64,000 nt of DNA from Thiothrix sp. (GTDB taxonomy: Bacteria; Pseudomonadota; Gammaproteobacteria; Thiotrichales; Thiotrichaceae): NCBI RefSeq assembly GCF_028714775.1, contig NZ_JAQTLS010000022.1, positions 1 to 64,000 of the forward strand, read 5' to 3'. The notes below the pieces were generated by a model. It worked only from the letters and a program-made list of their open reading frames with translations, ran no database searches and was not told where the DNA came from. Shown one piece after another: positions 8,043 through 16,900 of the stretch. The translations under genes were made by a program, and so were the position numbers. The first letter of the stretch is position 1, and every line of letters begins with the position of its first letter.

Positions 8043-8933
8043 TTACCCCACCTGTAACTCGTGGATTAAAAACTCCACCACCGCCCGCGTCTTTTCCGGC
8101 AGGAACTGGCGCGTGGGGTAAAGCGCATACACTGAAATCGGCGGTGCGGCATACTCCGGCAGGATACGCACCAATTCTCCCGTGAGCAGTGCGTCTTCCA
8201 GCTCAAAATCTGGCATGAAAGCAATTCCCACCCCGGCGACCGCCGCCTGTTTGAGCACTTCGCCGTTATTGGCGCAGAACTGCCCGCGTACCTGCACATT
8301 GATCTGTTTGCCAGCCTGATCGTAAAACGTCCAGCCTTCGCGCTGGCTGACATTGGTGTAAATCAAGCAGCGGTGCGCTGCCAATTCCTCTGGCGTTTGC
8401 GGCGTACCGTAACGCGCCAGATAAGCCGGGGATGCCACCGCCTGCAAATAGGCGTTTTCCAGCTTGCGGGCAACCAGCCGCGAATCATCTAACGCCCCAA
8501 CGCGGATTACCACATCGTAATCACCACTGGCAGCATCCACATAAGCGTCATCCAACTGCATGGTCAGGTGAATATCAGGATGGTATTGCAAGAAACGCAG
8601 TAACAGTTTCGTCAGCCGCACTTTGCCATAAGTCATCGGCATATTGATGCGCAAGGAACCGCTGAGCTTGCCCTGCATCGCCTGCAAGTGCTGTTCGACG
8701 CGCCCCACTTCCTCAAGGATTTCGCGGCAATGCTGGTAGTAATACTGCCCTGCTTCGGTCACGGCAAGCTGGCGGGTATTGCGGGTCAGCAGGCGTGTAC
8801 CGAGATCAGTTTCCAACATTTTCAGACGCTTGCTGACTGCCGCCACGGTTAAGCCGAGCTTGTCAGCAGCAGCGGTAATGGAACCCGCATCCACCACCGC
8901 GACAAAGTTCTGCATAGATTCCAAACGGCTCAT
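8043..8933 (-). CDS. LysR family transcriptional regulator
   Basis: A 296-residue regulator. The N-terminal winged helix-turn-helix (residues 1-60, MQNFVAVVDAGSITAAADKLGLTVAAVSKRLKMLE) is followed by a periplasmic-binding-protein-like effector domain. It is divergent from the pirin gene, and the intergenic region holds a TTGAT-N6-ATCAA inverted repeat (8964-8979) suited to LysR binding, so it probably controls the pirin/cytochrome b561/YceI cluster and itself. The effector is unknown. Confidence 0.93.
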   Translation of the reverse strand: MSRLESMQNFVAVVDAGSITAAADKLGLTVAAVSKRLKMLETDLGTRLLTRNTRQLAVTEAGQYYYQHCREILEEVGRVEQHLQAMQGKLSGSLRINMPMTYGKVRLTKLLLRFLQYHPDIHLTMQLDDAYVDAASGDYDVVIRVGALDDSRLVARKLENAYLQAVASPAYLARYGTPQTPEELAAHRCLIYTNVSQREGWTFYDQAGKQINVQVRGQFCANNGEVLKQAAVAGVGIAFMPDFELEDALLTGELVRILPEYAAPPISVYALYPTRQFLPEKTRAVVEFLIHELQVG

Positions 8934-8963
8934 GTTAACTATCCGTTAAAGCTGAATTCAATT

Positions 8964-8979
8964 TTGATGCCTTTATCAA
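8964..8979. promoter_or_regulatory. Probable LysR-type operator
   Basis: TTGAT-GCCTTT-ATCAA is an inverted repeat containing the T-N11-A pattern expected for LysR-type regulators. It sits 31 bp upstream of the lysR start and about 62 bp upstream of the pirin gene start. Confidence 0.5.
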
Positions 8980-9040
8980 TTTCTAATTAAATCCTATCAT
9001 TCTACTCATGTAAAGCAAACGCCTTATCAGGAGTAGCACG

Positions 9041-9748
9041 ATGGAACTTATCCCCGCCAACTCACGCGGTAGCTTCAAAAATAACTGGCTCGATAGCCGC
9101 CACAGTTTTTCCTTTGGGGAATACTATGACCCGCAACGCATGGGTTTTTCCTCACTGCGCGTGATCAATGAGGACTGGGTGGCAGCCAAGGGCGGTTTTC
9201 CCATGCATGGGCATCGGGACATGGAAATTGTGACTTACGTGATGGAAGGCGCGTTGTCGCACCAAGATAACCTCGGCAATGGCAGCACCATACGCCCCGG
9301 TGACATCCAGCGCATGAGTGCCGGACGCGGGATTTTACATTCCGAATTCAACCATTCGGCACAAGAAATCGTGCATCTACTGCAAATCTGGTTATTGCCC
9401 AACACACGTGGCATCCAGCCCAGTTACGCGCAGGAAAATCTCCCACTGGAAATGCGCCGGGGCAAACTCCAACTGCTGGTGTCGGAAGACGGGCATGATG
9501 GTTCATTGACGATGAATACCAACACCAATTTGTACGCCAGCATTTTAACGGCGGGCGAAACAGCGCATTACACCCGCCCAGCAAACTGTGCTGTTTATGT
9601 GCATGTGGCACGCGGTGCACTAACATTGAATGGTTCGCCCTTAAAGGCGGGCGATGCGGCAGCAATACGCGAGGAAACGGAGCTGGATTTCAGTACGGAT
9701 TCCAATGCCGAATTCCTGCTGTTTGATTTGCCATCGGTGAGGGACTAA
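9041..9748 (+). CDS. Pirin family protein (YhhW-like bicupin)
   Basis: A 235-residue cytoplasmic bicupin. The conserved pirin stretch begins SFSFGEYYDP, then the metal-binding cupin FPMHGHRDMEIVTYV and RMSAGRGILHSEFN supply His/His/Glu ligands. Related YhhW has quercetinase activity in vitro; the physiological role is unsettled. AGGAG precedes the ATG. It is the first gene of a tight run with cytochrome b561 (2 bp gap) and YceI and is divergent from a LysR regulator. Confidence 0.93.
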   Translation: MELIPANSRGSFKNNWLDSRHSFSFGEYYDPQRMGFSSLRVINEDWVAAKGGFPMHGHRDMEIVTYVMEGALSHQDNLGNGSTIRPGDIQRMSAGRGILHSEFNHSAQEIVHLLQIWLLPNTRGIQPSYAQENLPLEMRRGKLQLLVSEDGHDGSLTMNTNTNLYASILTAGETAHYTRPANCAVYVHVARGALTLNGSPLKAGDAAAIREETELDFSTDSNAEFLLFDLPSVRD

Positions 9749-9750
9749 CC

Positions 9751-10302
9751 ATGCAAATACGCAATTCCATACACACTTACGGCTGGGTTTCGATCCTGCT
9801 GCATTGGGGCATGGCGGTGGCTCTGATCGGCATGTATTGCGTCGGCACGTACATGGTTGATTTGGAATATTACGACCGCCTGTACCACACACTACCGACA
9901 CTGCACAAAGCGACCGGCGTGGTATTGGGGGCTTTACTGTTGTTGCGGCTGGCGTGGATTTATTCGCAACCGCGCCCCTTGCCTGCCAATGGGGACGCGC
10001 CAACCATTACCCATCTGCTGGCGAAACTGGGGCATGTGGGCATCTACGGCTTGCTGTTTGCCCTGCTGCTCACGGGCTACCTGATTTCGACGGCGAAAGG
10101 CCACGGCATTGACGTGTTCGGCCTGTTTGAGTTACCCGCGCTGCTGCCTGCGGATAAAGACCGCGCTGACTGGGCAGGCGACATCCACGCAATCGCGGCA
10201 ACCTTATTCATTTTCTTGGTCGGCGTACACGCGCTGGCTGCCTTCATCCACCACTTTTATTGGAAAGACCAAACCCTGACACGCATGTTAGGCAAGGCAT
10301 AA
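9751..10302 (+). CDS. Cytochrome b561 (CybB-type)
   Basis: A 183-residue four-helix integral membrane di-heme cytochrome b. Candidate heme-ligand histidines are in ILLHWG (helix 1), TLHKATG (helix 2), LGHVGIYG (helix 3) and DIHAIAA/GVHALAA (helix 4). Such proteins move electrons from the quinone pool, in E. coli CybB as a superoxide:ubiquinone oxidoreductase. It starts 2 bp after the pirin stop and is followed 12 bp later by a YceI gene, a pairing seen often in proteobacteria. Confidence 0.92.
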   Translation: MQIRNSIHTYGWVSILLHWGMAVALIGMYCVGTYMVDLEYYDRLYHTLPTLHKATGVVLGALLLLRLAWIYSQPRPLPANGDAPTITHLLAKLGHVGIYGLLFALLLTGYLISTAKGHGIDVFGLFELPALLPADKDRADWAGDIHAIAATLFIFLVGVHALAAFIHHFYWKDQTLTRMLGKA

Positions 10303-10314
10303 CGGAGACCACCC

Positions 10315-10875
10315 ATGAAAAAAGCAATTGCTACTTCCCTACTCGCGCTGGGACTGTTCACTGGCACTGCGGCACACGCGGAAGATTACACCATCGACAC
10401 CGAAGGGATGCACGCTTTCATCCAATTCCGCATCAAACATCTGGGCTATAGCTGGCTGTACGGACGTTTCGACAAATTCAGCGGTAATTTCAGTTACGAC
10501 GAAAAGAAACCGGAAGATGCCAAAGTGGAAGTGACCATCGACACCACCAGCATCAACAGCAACCACGCTGAGCGCGACAAGCACTTAAGCAGCGACGAGT
10601 TTCTCGATGTGAAAGCATTCCCGGAAGCGAAATTCGTCAGCACCAAATACAGCGGCGGCAAACTCGAAGGCAACCTGACCCTGCACGGCGTGACCAAACC
10701 GCTGACGATTGATGTGAAAGAAATCGGTGCGGGCAGCGACCCGTGGGGTGGTTTCCGCCGGGGTTTTGAAGGCAGCACCAAGTTTGCACTGGCTGATTTC
10801 GGCATTGAAAAAGACTTGGGGCCAGCTTCCAAGGAAGTGGAAATGATTCTGGCGATTGAAGGTGTACGCAAGTAA
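10315..10875 (+). CDS. YceI family periplasmic lipocalin-like protein
   Basis: A 186-residue protein with a Sec signal peptide (cut near AHA-ED, residue 22). The mature part is the YceI beta-barrel (HAFIQFRIKHLGYSWLYGRFDKFSG...), which binds polyisoprenoids or amphiphiles in the periplasm. It is the third gene of the pirin-cytb561-yceI cluster; together with the cytochrome it is often linked to quinone or isoprenoid redox chemistry, but that is family knowledge only. Confidence 0.93.
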   Translation: MKKAIATSLLALGLFTGTAAHAEDYTIDTEGMHAFIQFRIKHLGYSWLYGRFDKFSGNFSYDEKKPEDAKVEVTIDTTSINSNHAERDKHLSSDEFLDVKAFPEAKFVSTKYSGGKLEGNLTLHGVTKPLTIDVKEIGAGSDPWGGFRRGFEGSTKFALADFGIEKDLGPASKEVEMILAIEGVRK

Positions 10876-10895
10876 ACCGCAAAGGGGGCGGCGTT

Positions 10896-12494
10896 TTAGT
10901 CCACCGGCAAGGTGAAAGAAAACGTCGTTCCCTTCCCTACCCCTGATTCCACCCACAAGCGCCCGCCGTGCGCTTCGATGATCGAACGGCATAACGCCAA
11001 ACCGATACCCATGCCGCGATCCCCTTTGGTGGTCACAAAGGCATCGAACACTTTGGTTTTGAGTTCATCATCCATGCCCGGCCCAGTATCGCGCACATCC
11101 ACTTGCAACAGCCCGTCCGTATTCACGAAAGCGCGAAGCAATATCTGGCGTAAATGGCTGGGTGTTACCTGCATGGCGTCGATGCTGTTTTGCACGATAT
11201 TCAAGATAACCTGTTCAATCTGGATGGCATCCACCGCCACCGGGGGCAAACCCTGCCGCACTTCCAACAATAGAGGCACATCCATGCGGTTTGCCTGATG
11301 TTTAACCAACAGCAAAGCATCGTGGATAACTCCATCCAAACTGACACGCAGTTTTTGCGGCTGTTGTTTGCGCACAAACGCCCGCAAGCGGCGGATAATT
11401 TCCGATGCCCGCAATGCCTGTTTCTGAATGCCCGCCAAGGGTTCAAGCAAGCGTTCGGGAGTTTGCCCACTTTGGATCATTCGCTGGCACGCCCCGGCAT
11501 AATTTGCCACCGCCGCCAACGGCTGATTGAGTTCGTGGGCAAGGCCGGAAGCCATTTCCCCCATCGTATTCAAGCGCGACACATGCGCCAACTCCGTCTG
11601 GTGCTGACGCACATCTTCTTGCACCTGCCGATATTGCAATTCCTGCTCATGCAAGCGGTAAGCTAACCGAATCATGATCACCACCGCAATGAACACCAGC
11701 AGCGTTGCCAGCACCGATTCCACTTCCCGATGAGTTAAAGCCATGGATGCCAGCAACAACGGTAGCCAACCCAGCAAAATCGGGAACAACGCGATCAGGA
11801 ACAGCCCACGCCGCGACAATGCCCCACCCGCCGTATCTGCCGCCACGATCCTGAAAAAACCCTGCTCTGGACGCGCCAACACAATCCCCCAACCCAGCAC
11901 CGTAAAGGTCGTTGCCGCGTGCAAAGCCATGCCTTTCTGCCCAAACAGGTTAAAAAACACATCTTCGCCGTAGGCATACCCCAGAAACACCCCTACCAAC
12001 GCCATCACCCCCAGAAACGCTGACCATTGCGTCAGCCGAACCAAAGCCCCCCGGTTAGAACCAAGTAACAGCAGTGCGATATTCGTCAGGGTAAATATTA
12101 ATGCGGTGTGGGGCGACATTTTCAGGTCAGGCGGGGAACACGGCAAAAAGTCAGCCAATAAACCTTCAAGCCACTTATTCGGCAACCAATGAGCGTATTC
12201 CAACAGCGTTAAGAAACCCAACAAGCATCCCAGCACTGCCAACACCCAACCAAGGTCACGGCGCAAAGGTGAAATTGTAATGGGTTGGAGGAAATACAGT
12301 GCCGCCCCGGTCAGCATAAAAGCCACGGCGGAAGTCGGCTCGACCTGCGGCAACCCACCCGTCAAGCGGTAAAACATCGGCAGGCTACCCCACCAGCCGA
12401 GCAAAACCATCCCTCCGACCGCAACCACGAAAATTGCCGCACTCAAAGAAAGCCGATGTAAACGGCGCAAGTGGAATGCACTTAACATGTGCAT
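10896..12494 (-). CDS. Membrane sensor histidine kinase, no receiver partner nearby
   Basis: A 532-residue kinase. The first 260 residues hold about eight hydrophobic helices with little extracytoplasmic loop, so the sensing is probably intramembrane. A short coiled linker follows, then the H-box LAHELNQPLAAVANYAG (His near residue 318), a class usually paired with LuxR/NarL-type response regulators. The ATPase domain shows DTGPGMDDELK and GDRGMGIGLALCRSI. No response-regulator gene lies beside it. Its promoter region has a perfect 7-7-7 inverted repeat 19 bp before the second ATG and three ACTTAGC copies further up. Confidence 0.9.
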   Translation of the reverse strand: MHMLSAFHLRRLHRLSLSAAIFVVAVGGMVLLGWWGSLPMFYRLTGGLPQVEPTSAVAFMLTGAALYFLQPITISPLRRDLGWVLAVLGCLLGFLTLLEYAHWLPNKWLEGLLADFLPCSPPDLKMSPHTALIFTLTNIALLLLGSNRGALVRLTQWSAFLGVMALVGVFLGYAYGEDVFFNLFGQKGMALHAATTFTVLGWGIVLARPEQGFFRIVAADTAGGALSRRGLFLIALFPILLGWLPLLLASMALTHREVESVLATLLVFIAVVIMIRLAYRLHEQELQYRQVQEDVRQHQTELAHVSRLNTMGEMASGLAHELNQPLAAVANYAGACQRMIQSGQTPERLLEPLAGIQKQALRASEIIRRLRAFVRKQQPQKLRVSLDGVIHDALLLVKHQANRMDVPLLLEVRQGLPPVAVDAIQIEQVILNIVQNSIDAMQVTPSHLRQILLRAFVNTDGLLQVDVRDTGPGMDDELKTKVFDAFVTTKGDRGMGIGLALCRSIIEAHGGRLWVESGVGKGTTFSFTLPVD

Positions 12495-12506
12495 ATTCTA
12501 CCGCAA

Positions 12507-12527
12507 ACATAGGGTAACTACCTATGT
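12507..12527. promoter_or_regulatory. Perfect 7-7-7 inverted repeat upstream of the histidine kinase
   Basis: ACATAGG and CCTATGT flank a 7-bp spacer GTAACTA. The palindrome lies just upstream of the kinase start codons (12488 and 12494), where it could be an operator for a dimeric regulator or a small RNA hairpin in the leader. Confidence 0.45.
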
Positions 12528-12607
12528 CCAACGGTCGGATTTCAGTGGATTAGGCTTGCATTGGGGGTATCGCTGGCTTAGATTAGCCGCCCGCGCTGGG
12601 GATAGTA

Positions 12608-12633
12608 ACTTAGCCCCCACTTAGCAGCTAAGT
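12608..12633. promoter_or_regulatory. Triple ACTTAGC operator-like repeat
   Basis: ACTTAGC occurs at 12608-12614, again at 12619-12625, exactly 11 bp or about one helical turn later, and inverted as GCTAAGT at 12627-12633. The last two form a perfect 7-1-7 palindrome. They sit 17 bp before the small membrane protein start, between it and the histidine kinase. The arrangement is typical of a response-regulator or repressor site. Confidence 0.5.
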
Positions 12634-12649
12634 AGATGAGACCAATTCG

Positions 12650-12952
12650 ATGTATTTTTATAATGACAAAAACAGCCAACCTGTAACCGGCTTCATATTC
12701 CACGTCCTATGCAAAATGCGCTGGGTTCCGGTATGGCTATTTTTCGGCGTTGGTGCTGCCGACCTTATTACGCACCTTCTGGCAGGACAAGCGATCAACT
12801 GGGCATTTCTTGCCGTCTGCATTTGCGCTGGCCTGCTCTTGTTTCAGATGGGTAGCGTACTGTGCTATCAGGAATACTGTTCCGAACAATTACGCCAGCA
12901 AGTGCGCCGCAAACAAGCCATGCAACAAGCACTTAACTCAAAGGCTTGCTAA
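12650..12952 (+). CDS. Small two-helix membrane protein, unknown function
   Basis: A 100-residue protein with two hydrophobic helices (about residues 25-42 and 50-68) and a basic amphipathic C-terminus. No family recognised. It is divergent from the orphan histidine kinase and its upstream region carries the triple ACTTAGC element, so co-regulation with the kinase is plausible. Its 3' end overlaps the convergent rsgA gene by 15 bp. Confidence 0.55.
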   Translation: MYFYNDKNSQPVTGFIFHVLCKMRWVPVWLFFGVGAADLITHLLAGQAINWAFLAVCICAGLLLFQMGSVLCYQEYCSEQLRQQVRRKQAMQQALNSKAC

Positions 12953-13840
12953 TAAACTCAAATAACGCGCAAAGCGCCGGGGTGGTATAGCCCCTGCTTG
13001 CGCCGCCGCTTTGATTGCACAACCCGGCTCATGGTTATGGGTGCAGTTATTAAAACGGCATTCCCCCAAATACGGTGAAAATTCAGGGAACCCCGCCTGC
13101 AAAGTCGCAAAATCCAGCCCTACCAGCCCAAAATCACGCACTCCCGGCGAATCAATCAAGGCTCCACCGGACGGCAAACGGTAAAGCGTAGCTGACGTGG
13201 TGGTATGCCGCCCTTCCCCAGTTTCCGAAATCGTCCCGACCCGGATGACTTCATCAGGCAATAACTGGATCGCAATCGACGATTTCCCCACCCCAGATTG
13301 CCCCACCACAATCGCGGTACGGCCTTGGATGGCTGCGAGAATTTCACCGATCCCTTCCTGATGGTCGGCGGATACATGCAGTATCGGGTAGCCGATCTTG
13401 ACGTATTCTGCCAAACAGTTTTCCGCTTCCGCACTGGCGTGGCTGGCACGCAGGTCAGCCTTGTTCATCACCAGCAAGACATCGGCGGGTAAACGGCGGG
13501 CAGCAATCAGGTAACGGTCAAGCATTTCCCACACGGGCGCAGGTTGCCAACTCGTCACCACAATCAGTAAGTCGATATTGGCGGCAATGGCGCGGGCTTT
13601 TCCCCGGAAATCGGGACGTTCCAGCACATTGCGGCGCGGCAATAGGCGGGTAACAGCGGCATTGCCTTGCGCTTGGCGTTCCCATTGCACACGGTCGCCA
13701 CAGGCAACTTCCAGTTTACGGCGCGTGGTACAGCGTAATAGTTCAGAATGGTCGGTTTCGACCAGCAGATCAGCACCAAAGCGGGTAATTACCTGCCCAA
13801 TGCCGGAAGAAGGGGGAGTAAGGATAGTGTTTTCCGTCAT
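12938..13840 (-). CDS. rsgA: Ribosome small subunit-dependent GTPase A
   Basis: A circularly permuted GTPase that helps mature the 30S subunit. An OB-fold leads (about residues 1-70), followed by the permuted G motifs NKAD (G4), GQSGVGKSS (G1) and DSPG (G3), and a C-terminal zinc knuckle with CRFNNCTHNHEPGC. The ATG at 13840 is preceded by GGACGG; an in-frame GTG at 13876 lacks a ribosome site. The start codon lies at the inner edge of a perfect 11-bp hairpin (13829-13861). It follows a cytochrome c gene by 39 bp. Confidence 0.95.
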   Translation of the reverse strand: MTENTILTPPSSGIGQVITRFGADLLVETDHSELLRCTTRRKLEVACGDRVQWERQAQGNAAVTRLLPRRNVLERPDFRGKARAIAANIDLLIVVTSWQPAPVWEMLDRYLIAARRLPADVLLVMNKADLRASHASAEAENCLAEYVKIGYPILHVSADHQEGIGEILAAIQGRTAIVVGQSGVGKSSIAIQLLPDEVIRVGTISETGEGRHTTTSATLYRLPSGGALIDSPGVRDFGLVGLDFATLQAGFPEFSPYLGECRFNNCTHNHEPGCAIKAAAQAGAIPPRRFARYLSLLASL

Positions 13841-13861
13841 CCGTCCATTGTGACGGAAAAC
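13829..13861. promoter_or_regulatory. Perfect 11-bp hairpin spanning the rsgA start codon
   Basis: GTTTTCCGTCA (13829-13839) pairs exactly with TGACGGAAAAC (13851-13861) across an 11-nt loop. In rsgA mRNA the 3' arm includes most of the ATG and codons 2-4, and the ribosome site GGACGG is in the loop. It could limit initiation, or stop transcripts coming from the upstream cytochrome gene. Confidence 0.5.
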
Positions 13862-13879
13862 ACCCGGTTTGCCCACGTA

Positions 13880-14158
13880 TTACGGGAATTTGTAATACGT
13901 TTGGTTCAAATAGGCGACGACATCCAGCACTTCGTCATCAAACCAGTTCGTGTCCAAGTTTGCATCACAGCGCCTGACCTGACTTTCCAGTGCGGCAAGA
14001 TCAGCCACTTTCCGGTCAGGACGGGTGAACACTTCCGTGCCGTGGCACTTCAAACATTTGGATGTCTCAAACAGCTTTTGCCCATTGGCGGGGTCGCCCC
14101 CAGCATAAGCTACTTGCATGAGGAGCAAGCCACTACAGAGAATCATTACAGCTTTCAT
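13880..14158 (-). CDS. Small periplasmic c-type cytochrome
   Basis: A 92-residue protein with a Sec signal peptide (cut near AYA-GG, residue 19) and a single heme-c site CLKCH at about residues 35-39. There is no clear later Met ligand in the short C-terminal part. It is an electron carrier of the class I cytochrome c fold in reduced form. It lies 12 bp downstream of the M48 protease gene and upstream of rsgA, all on the minus strand. Confidence 0.88.
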   Translation of the reverse strand: MKAVMILCSGLLLMQVAYAGGDPANGQKLFETSKCLKCHGTEVFTRPDRKVADLAALESQVRRCDANLDTNWFDDEVLDVVAYLNQTYYKFP

Positions 14159-14170
14159 TTCACTACTCTT

Positions 14171-15412
14171 TCAGGGTTGTTGTTGTAAATGCGCAATCCG
14201 TATCGCTGCTGGCGGATGCGAATCATAAAATGCCGAATACCATGGATCAGGCGTCAAAGTACTCGCATTCTCCCTGTAAAGACCGACAAGGGCGGTAATC
14301 AGTTCCGCACTGCTTGATTGTTCCGCAGCGAAGGCATCGGCCTCAAATTCGTGCTTACGTGACCACCAAGCCATCAACGGGCCAATGAAGAAAGTAAACG
14401 CCGGGCTGACCAGCACAAACAACAGCAAAGCCATGTAGGTCGAGGCATGGGTGACACCCAAGGAAGTATAGAACCATTCTTGCTGCATCAACCACGCCAC
14501 CGCTGCAAAACCTGCCAGCGTCATGCTCATCGACAGCAACATCCCCTTAACGATGTGCTTACGTTTGAAATGCCCCAACTCGTGCGCCAACACCGCTTCC
14601 ACTTGCGCCGGGGTCAGGTGTTTCAGCAAGGTGTCGAAAAACACGATGCGCTTGTTTTTACCAAAGCCGGTGAAATACGCATTGCCGTGGGCAGAACGGC
14701 GCGAACCATCCATCACAAACACGCCCTTGCTGTTAAAGCCAGTACGTGCCAGTAGCGCATTCAAACGGTCAGCCACTTCGCCCTCTTCCAAGGGATTAAA
14801 CTTATTGAACAACGGCGCAATAAATTTGGGGTAAGCCCACGTCATCAGCAGGGAAAACGCAGTCAGCGCCGCCCACGCATACAACCACCAATACGCCCCC
14901 GCAGATTCCATCAGCCACAAAATCAGCATGACCAAGGGCACGCCAATCAACAGTGACAGCGCGGTGGTTTTCAGCAAATCCGTGGCAAAAGTGACCGGCG
15001 TCATCTTGTTGAAACCGAAACGCTCTTCCAACACAAAGCTGCGGTACAGCGCAGAAGGGATGTCGATCAGGCTGGAAATCACCAGCATACTGACCACTAC
15101 CGCCGCCCCGGTATACAACCCACTCCAACCGACACTGCGCCATTGCGCATCCAACCAGTCCAGCCCACCACCGAGCGTCCACACCAGCAGGATGACAAGG
15201 CCAATCAGTACTTCGATCCGCCCAAACGCACCTTTTGCCAGCGTGTAATCAGCAGCTTTTTGGTGCTCCTCCAGCGTCACCTTATCGGCAAACGGGGCGG
15301 GAACGGCACTGCGGTGGGTGCTGACGTGCTGTTTCTGGCGCAAGGACAAATACAGTTGCACCAAGGTGGAGGCGAACAGGAAAGTGAGAAAAATGTAAGT
15401 AAATGTTTGCAT
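14171..15412 (-). CDS. M48 family metallopeptidase (Ste24-like)
   Basis: A 413-residue inner-membrane zinc protease. Several N-terminal transmembrane helices precede the M48 N-terminal segment, the zinc motif HELGHFKRKH (about residues 275-284) and the second ligand region EFEADAFAA. The architecture is that of CAAX prenyl protease 1/Ste24 homologues, in bacteria probably a membrane protein quality-control protease. It is divergent from orn. Confidence 0.92.
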   Translation of the reverse strand: MQTFTYIFLTFLFASTLVQLYLSLRQKQHVSTHRSAVPAPFADKVTLEEHQKAADYTLAKGAFGRIEVLIGLVILLVWTLGGGLDWLDAQWRSVGWSGLYTGAAVVVSMLVISSLIDIPSALYRSFVLEERFGFNKMTPVTFATDLLKTTALSLLIGVPLVMLILWLMESAGAYWWLYAWAALTAFSLLMTWAYPKFIAPLFNKFNPLEEGEVADRLNALLARTGFNSKGVFVMDGSRRSAHGNAYFTGFGKNKRIVFFDTLLKHLTPAQVEAVLAHELGHFKRKHIVKGMLLSMSMTLAGFAAVAWLMQQEWFYTSLGVTHASTYMALLLFVLVSPAFTFFIGPLMAWWSRKHEFEADAFAAEQSSSAELITALVGLYRENASTLTPDPWYSAFYDSHPPAAIRIAHLQQQP

Positions 15413-15477
15413 GGCATTTCTGGTAGTATTTCGGATTCTTCAAAGTTTAAGCAAGTGTAACGCAAGCAGCAAAATAT

Positions 15478-16023
15478 ATGAGTGTAAATAAGGAAAATCT
15501 AATCTGGATCGACTTGGAAATGACCGGGTTGGACAGCTTCAACGATGTCATTATCGAAATCGCCACCCTCGTCACCGACAAGGATTTGAATATATTGGCG
15601 GAAGGCCCAGTACTGGCAATCCATCAAGCGCATGAAACCTTGGCGAAAATGGACGACTGGAACCAAAAACAACACGGCGGCTCCGGTTTGGTTGCCCGCG
15701 TCAAAGCCAGCGAATGCACCGAACGACAGGCTGAACAAGCCACTTTGGAATTCCTGCGCCAATACCTCCCCGCAGGTGCATCGCCGATGTGCGGCAACAG
15801 CATTTGCCAAGACCGGCGTTTCCTTGCCAAACATATGCCGGAATTGGAAAAGTTTTTCCATTACCGCAATCTGGATGTCAGCACCTTAAAAGAACTCGCC
15901 AACCGCTGGAAACCGGGGTTAGCGTCAGGTTTCAAGAAAGAGTCATTGCACTTGGCGATGAGTGACATCCACGACTCCATCGACGAACTCAAATACTACC
16001 GCGAGCATTTCATCAAGCTCTAA
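15478..16023 (+). CDS. orn: Oligoribonuclease
   Basis: A 181-residue DEDDh 3'-5' exonuclease that degrades RNA dinucleotides to monomers, including pGpG from cyclic-di-GMP turnover. The motifs are [10 protein letters not shown] (exo I), [11 protein letters not shown] (exo II) and [14 protein letters not shown] (exo III with catalytic His). Full length for the family. Its 3' end overlaps convergent gloB by 4 bp. Confidence 0.96.
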   Translation: MSVNKENLIWIDLEMTGLDSFNDVIIEIATLVTDKDLNILAEGPVLAIHQAHETLAKMDDWNQKQHGGSGLVARVKASECTERQAEQATLEFLRQYLPAGASPMCGNSICQDRRFLAKHMPELEKFFHYRNLDVSTLKELANRWKPGLASGFKKESLHLAMSDIHDSIDELKYYREHFIKL

Positions 16024-16799
16024 TCGTATTCGGTATCTTTCCAAATACGCAGCACAGCAAAAACATCGGCGGAGGTATGGGTTTCACGCCCAGCGATTTC
16101 TTCGGCCTTGGCGATGACTTCGGGGATGTGGGTACGCAAGAACGGGTTGGTGTCAAACTCCAGCCCCAGTTCAAACGGTACGGTAGCGCGGCCTGAATCC
16201 AGCAAGTCCCAGCATTCCTGCAAGCGTACTGCTAAAGCGGCATTGTCCGGCTCGACCCATTTGGCGAAACCGATGTTATCGACGGTGTATTCGTGGGTGC
16301 AGTACACCAGCGTTTCTGTCGGCAAGCGGGCAAGGCGTTGCAGGGATTCGTGCAGGGCATCCAACGTGCCATCAAACACGCGCCCGCAACCGTTACCGAA
16401 CAAGGTATCACCGCAGAACAAGCTGCCTTCGCCGTAGTAAGCAATGTGCCCTGCCGTATGCCCCGGCGTATCCAACACCTCAAAATGCAAACCCAGCTCT
16501 TCCAACGTTACCGACTGGCCTTCGCCCAAGGCGCGGGTCATGCCCGGAATGTGTTCGCTGGCTGGCCCATAAACGGGTAAGCCCGGATAGGCTTCCAGAA
16601 ACTTTTCGATGCCACCCACGTGGTCGCGGTGATGGTGTGTAATCAGGATGGCAATGGGCTGCATGTTACGTCGCTGCAATTCGTCCAGCGCGGGCTGCGC
16701 ATCGCCGGGGTCAACCAGTGCTGCGTACTTGCGCTCTTCGTTGGTAATTAGCCAAATGTAATTGTCCGTAAAAGCAGGTATGGAAATAACCTGAATCAT
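16020..16799 (-). CDS. gloB: Hydroxyacylglutathione hydrolase (glyoxalase II)
   Basis: A 259-residue MBL-fold enzyme hydrolysing S-lactoylglutathione to lactate and glutathione in methylglyoxal detoxification. The zinc motif HHHRDHVGG is near residues 56-64, GHTAGH supplies further ligands, and the C-terminal HAGH domain carries FLRTHIPEV. Cytoplasmic. Divergent from gmk. Confidence 0.95.
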   Translation of the reverse strand: MIQVISIPAFTDNYIWLITNEERKYAALVDPGDAQPALDELQRRNMQPIAILITHHHRDHVGGIEKFLEAYPGLPVYGPASEHIPGMTRALGEGQSVTLEELGLHFEVLDTPGHTAGHIAYYGEGSLFCGDTLFGNGCGRVFDGTLDALHESLQRLARLPTETLVYCTHEYTVDNIGFAKWVEPDNAALAVRLQECWDLLDSGRATVPFELGLEFDTNPFLRTHIPEVIAKAEEIAGRETHTSADVFAVLRIWKDTEYD

Positions 16800-16836
16800 A
16801 CATACACCTCAATCGTTGACAGCTCGCATCCGTGCA

Positions 16837-16866
16837 TTTCAACTATAGCGTCCCGACGCTTATAAT
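16837..16866 (+). promoter_or_regulatory. Probable gmk promoter with embedded palindrome
   Basis: A perfect -10 TATAAT (16861-16866) lies 35 bp upstream of the gmk ATG. The best -35 is TTTCAA (16837-16842) with an 18-bp spacer. Inside the spacer is a perfect palindrome, AGCGTC-CC-GACGCT (16847-16860), abutting the -10, which is a plausible repressor site. Confidence 0.5.
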
Positions 16867-16900
16867 CGCATATTTGTAAGCAATCGGGGCGGATTTTCAG

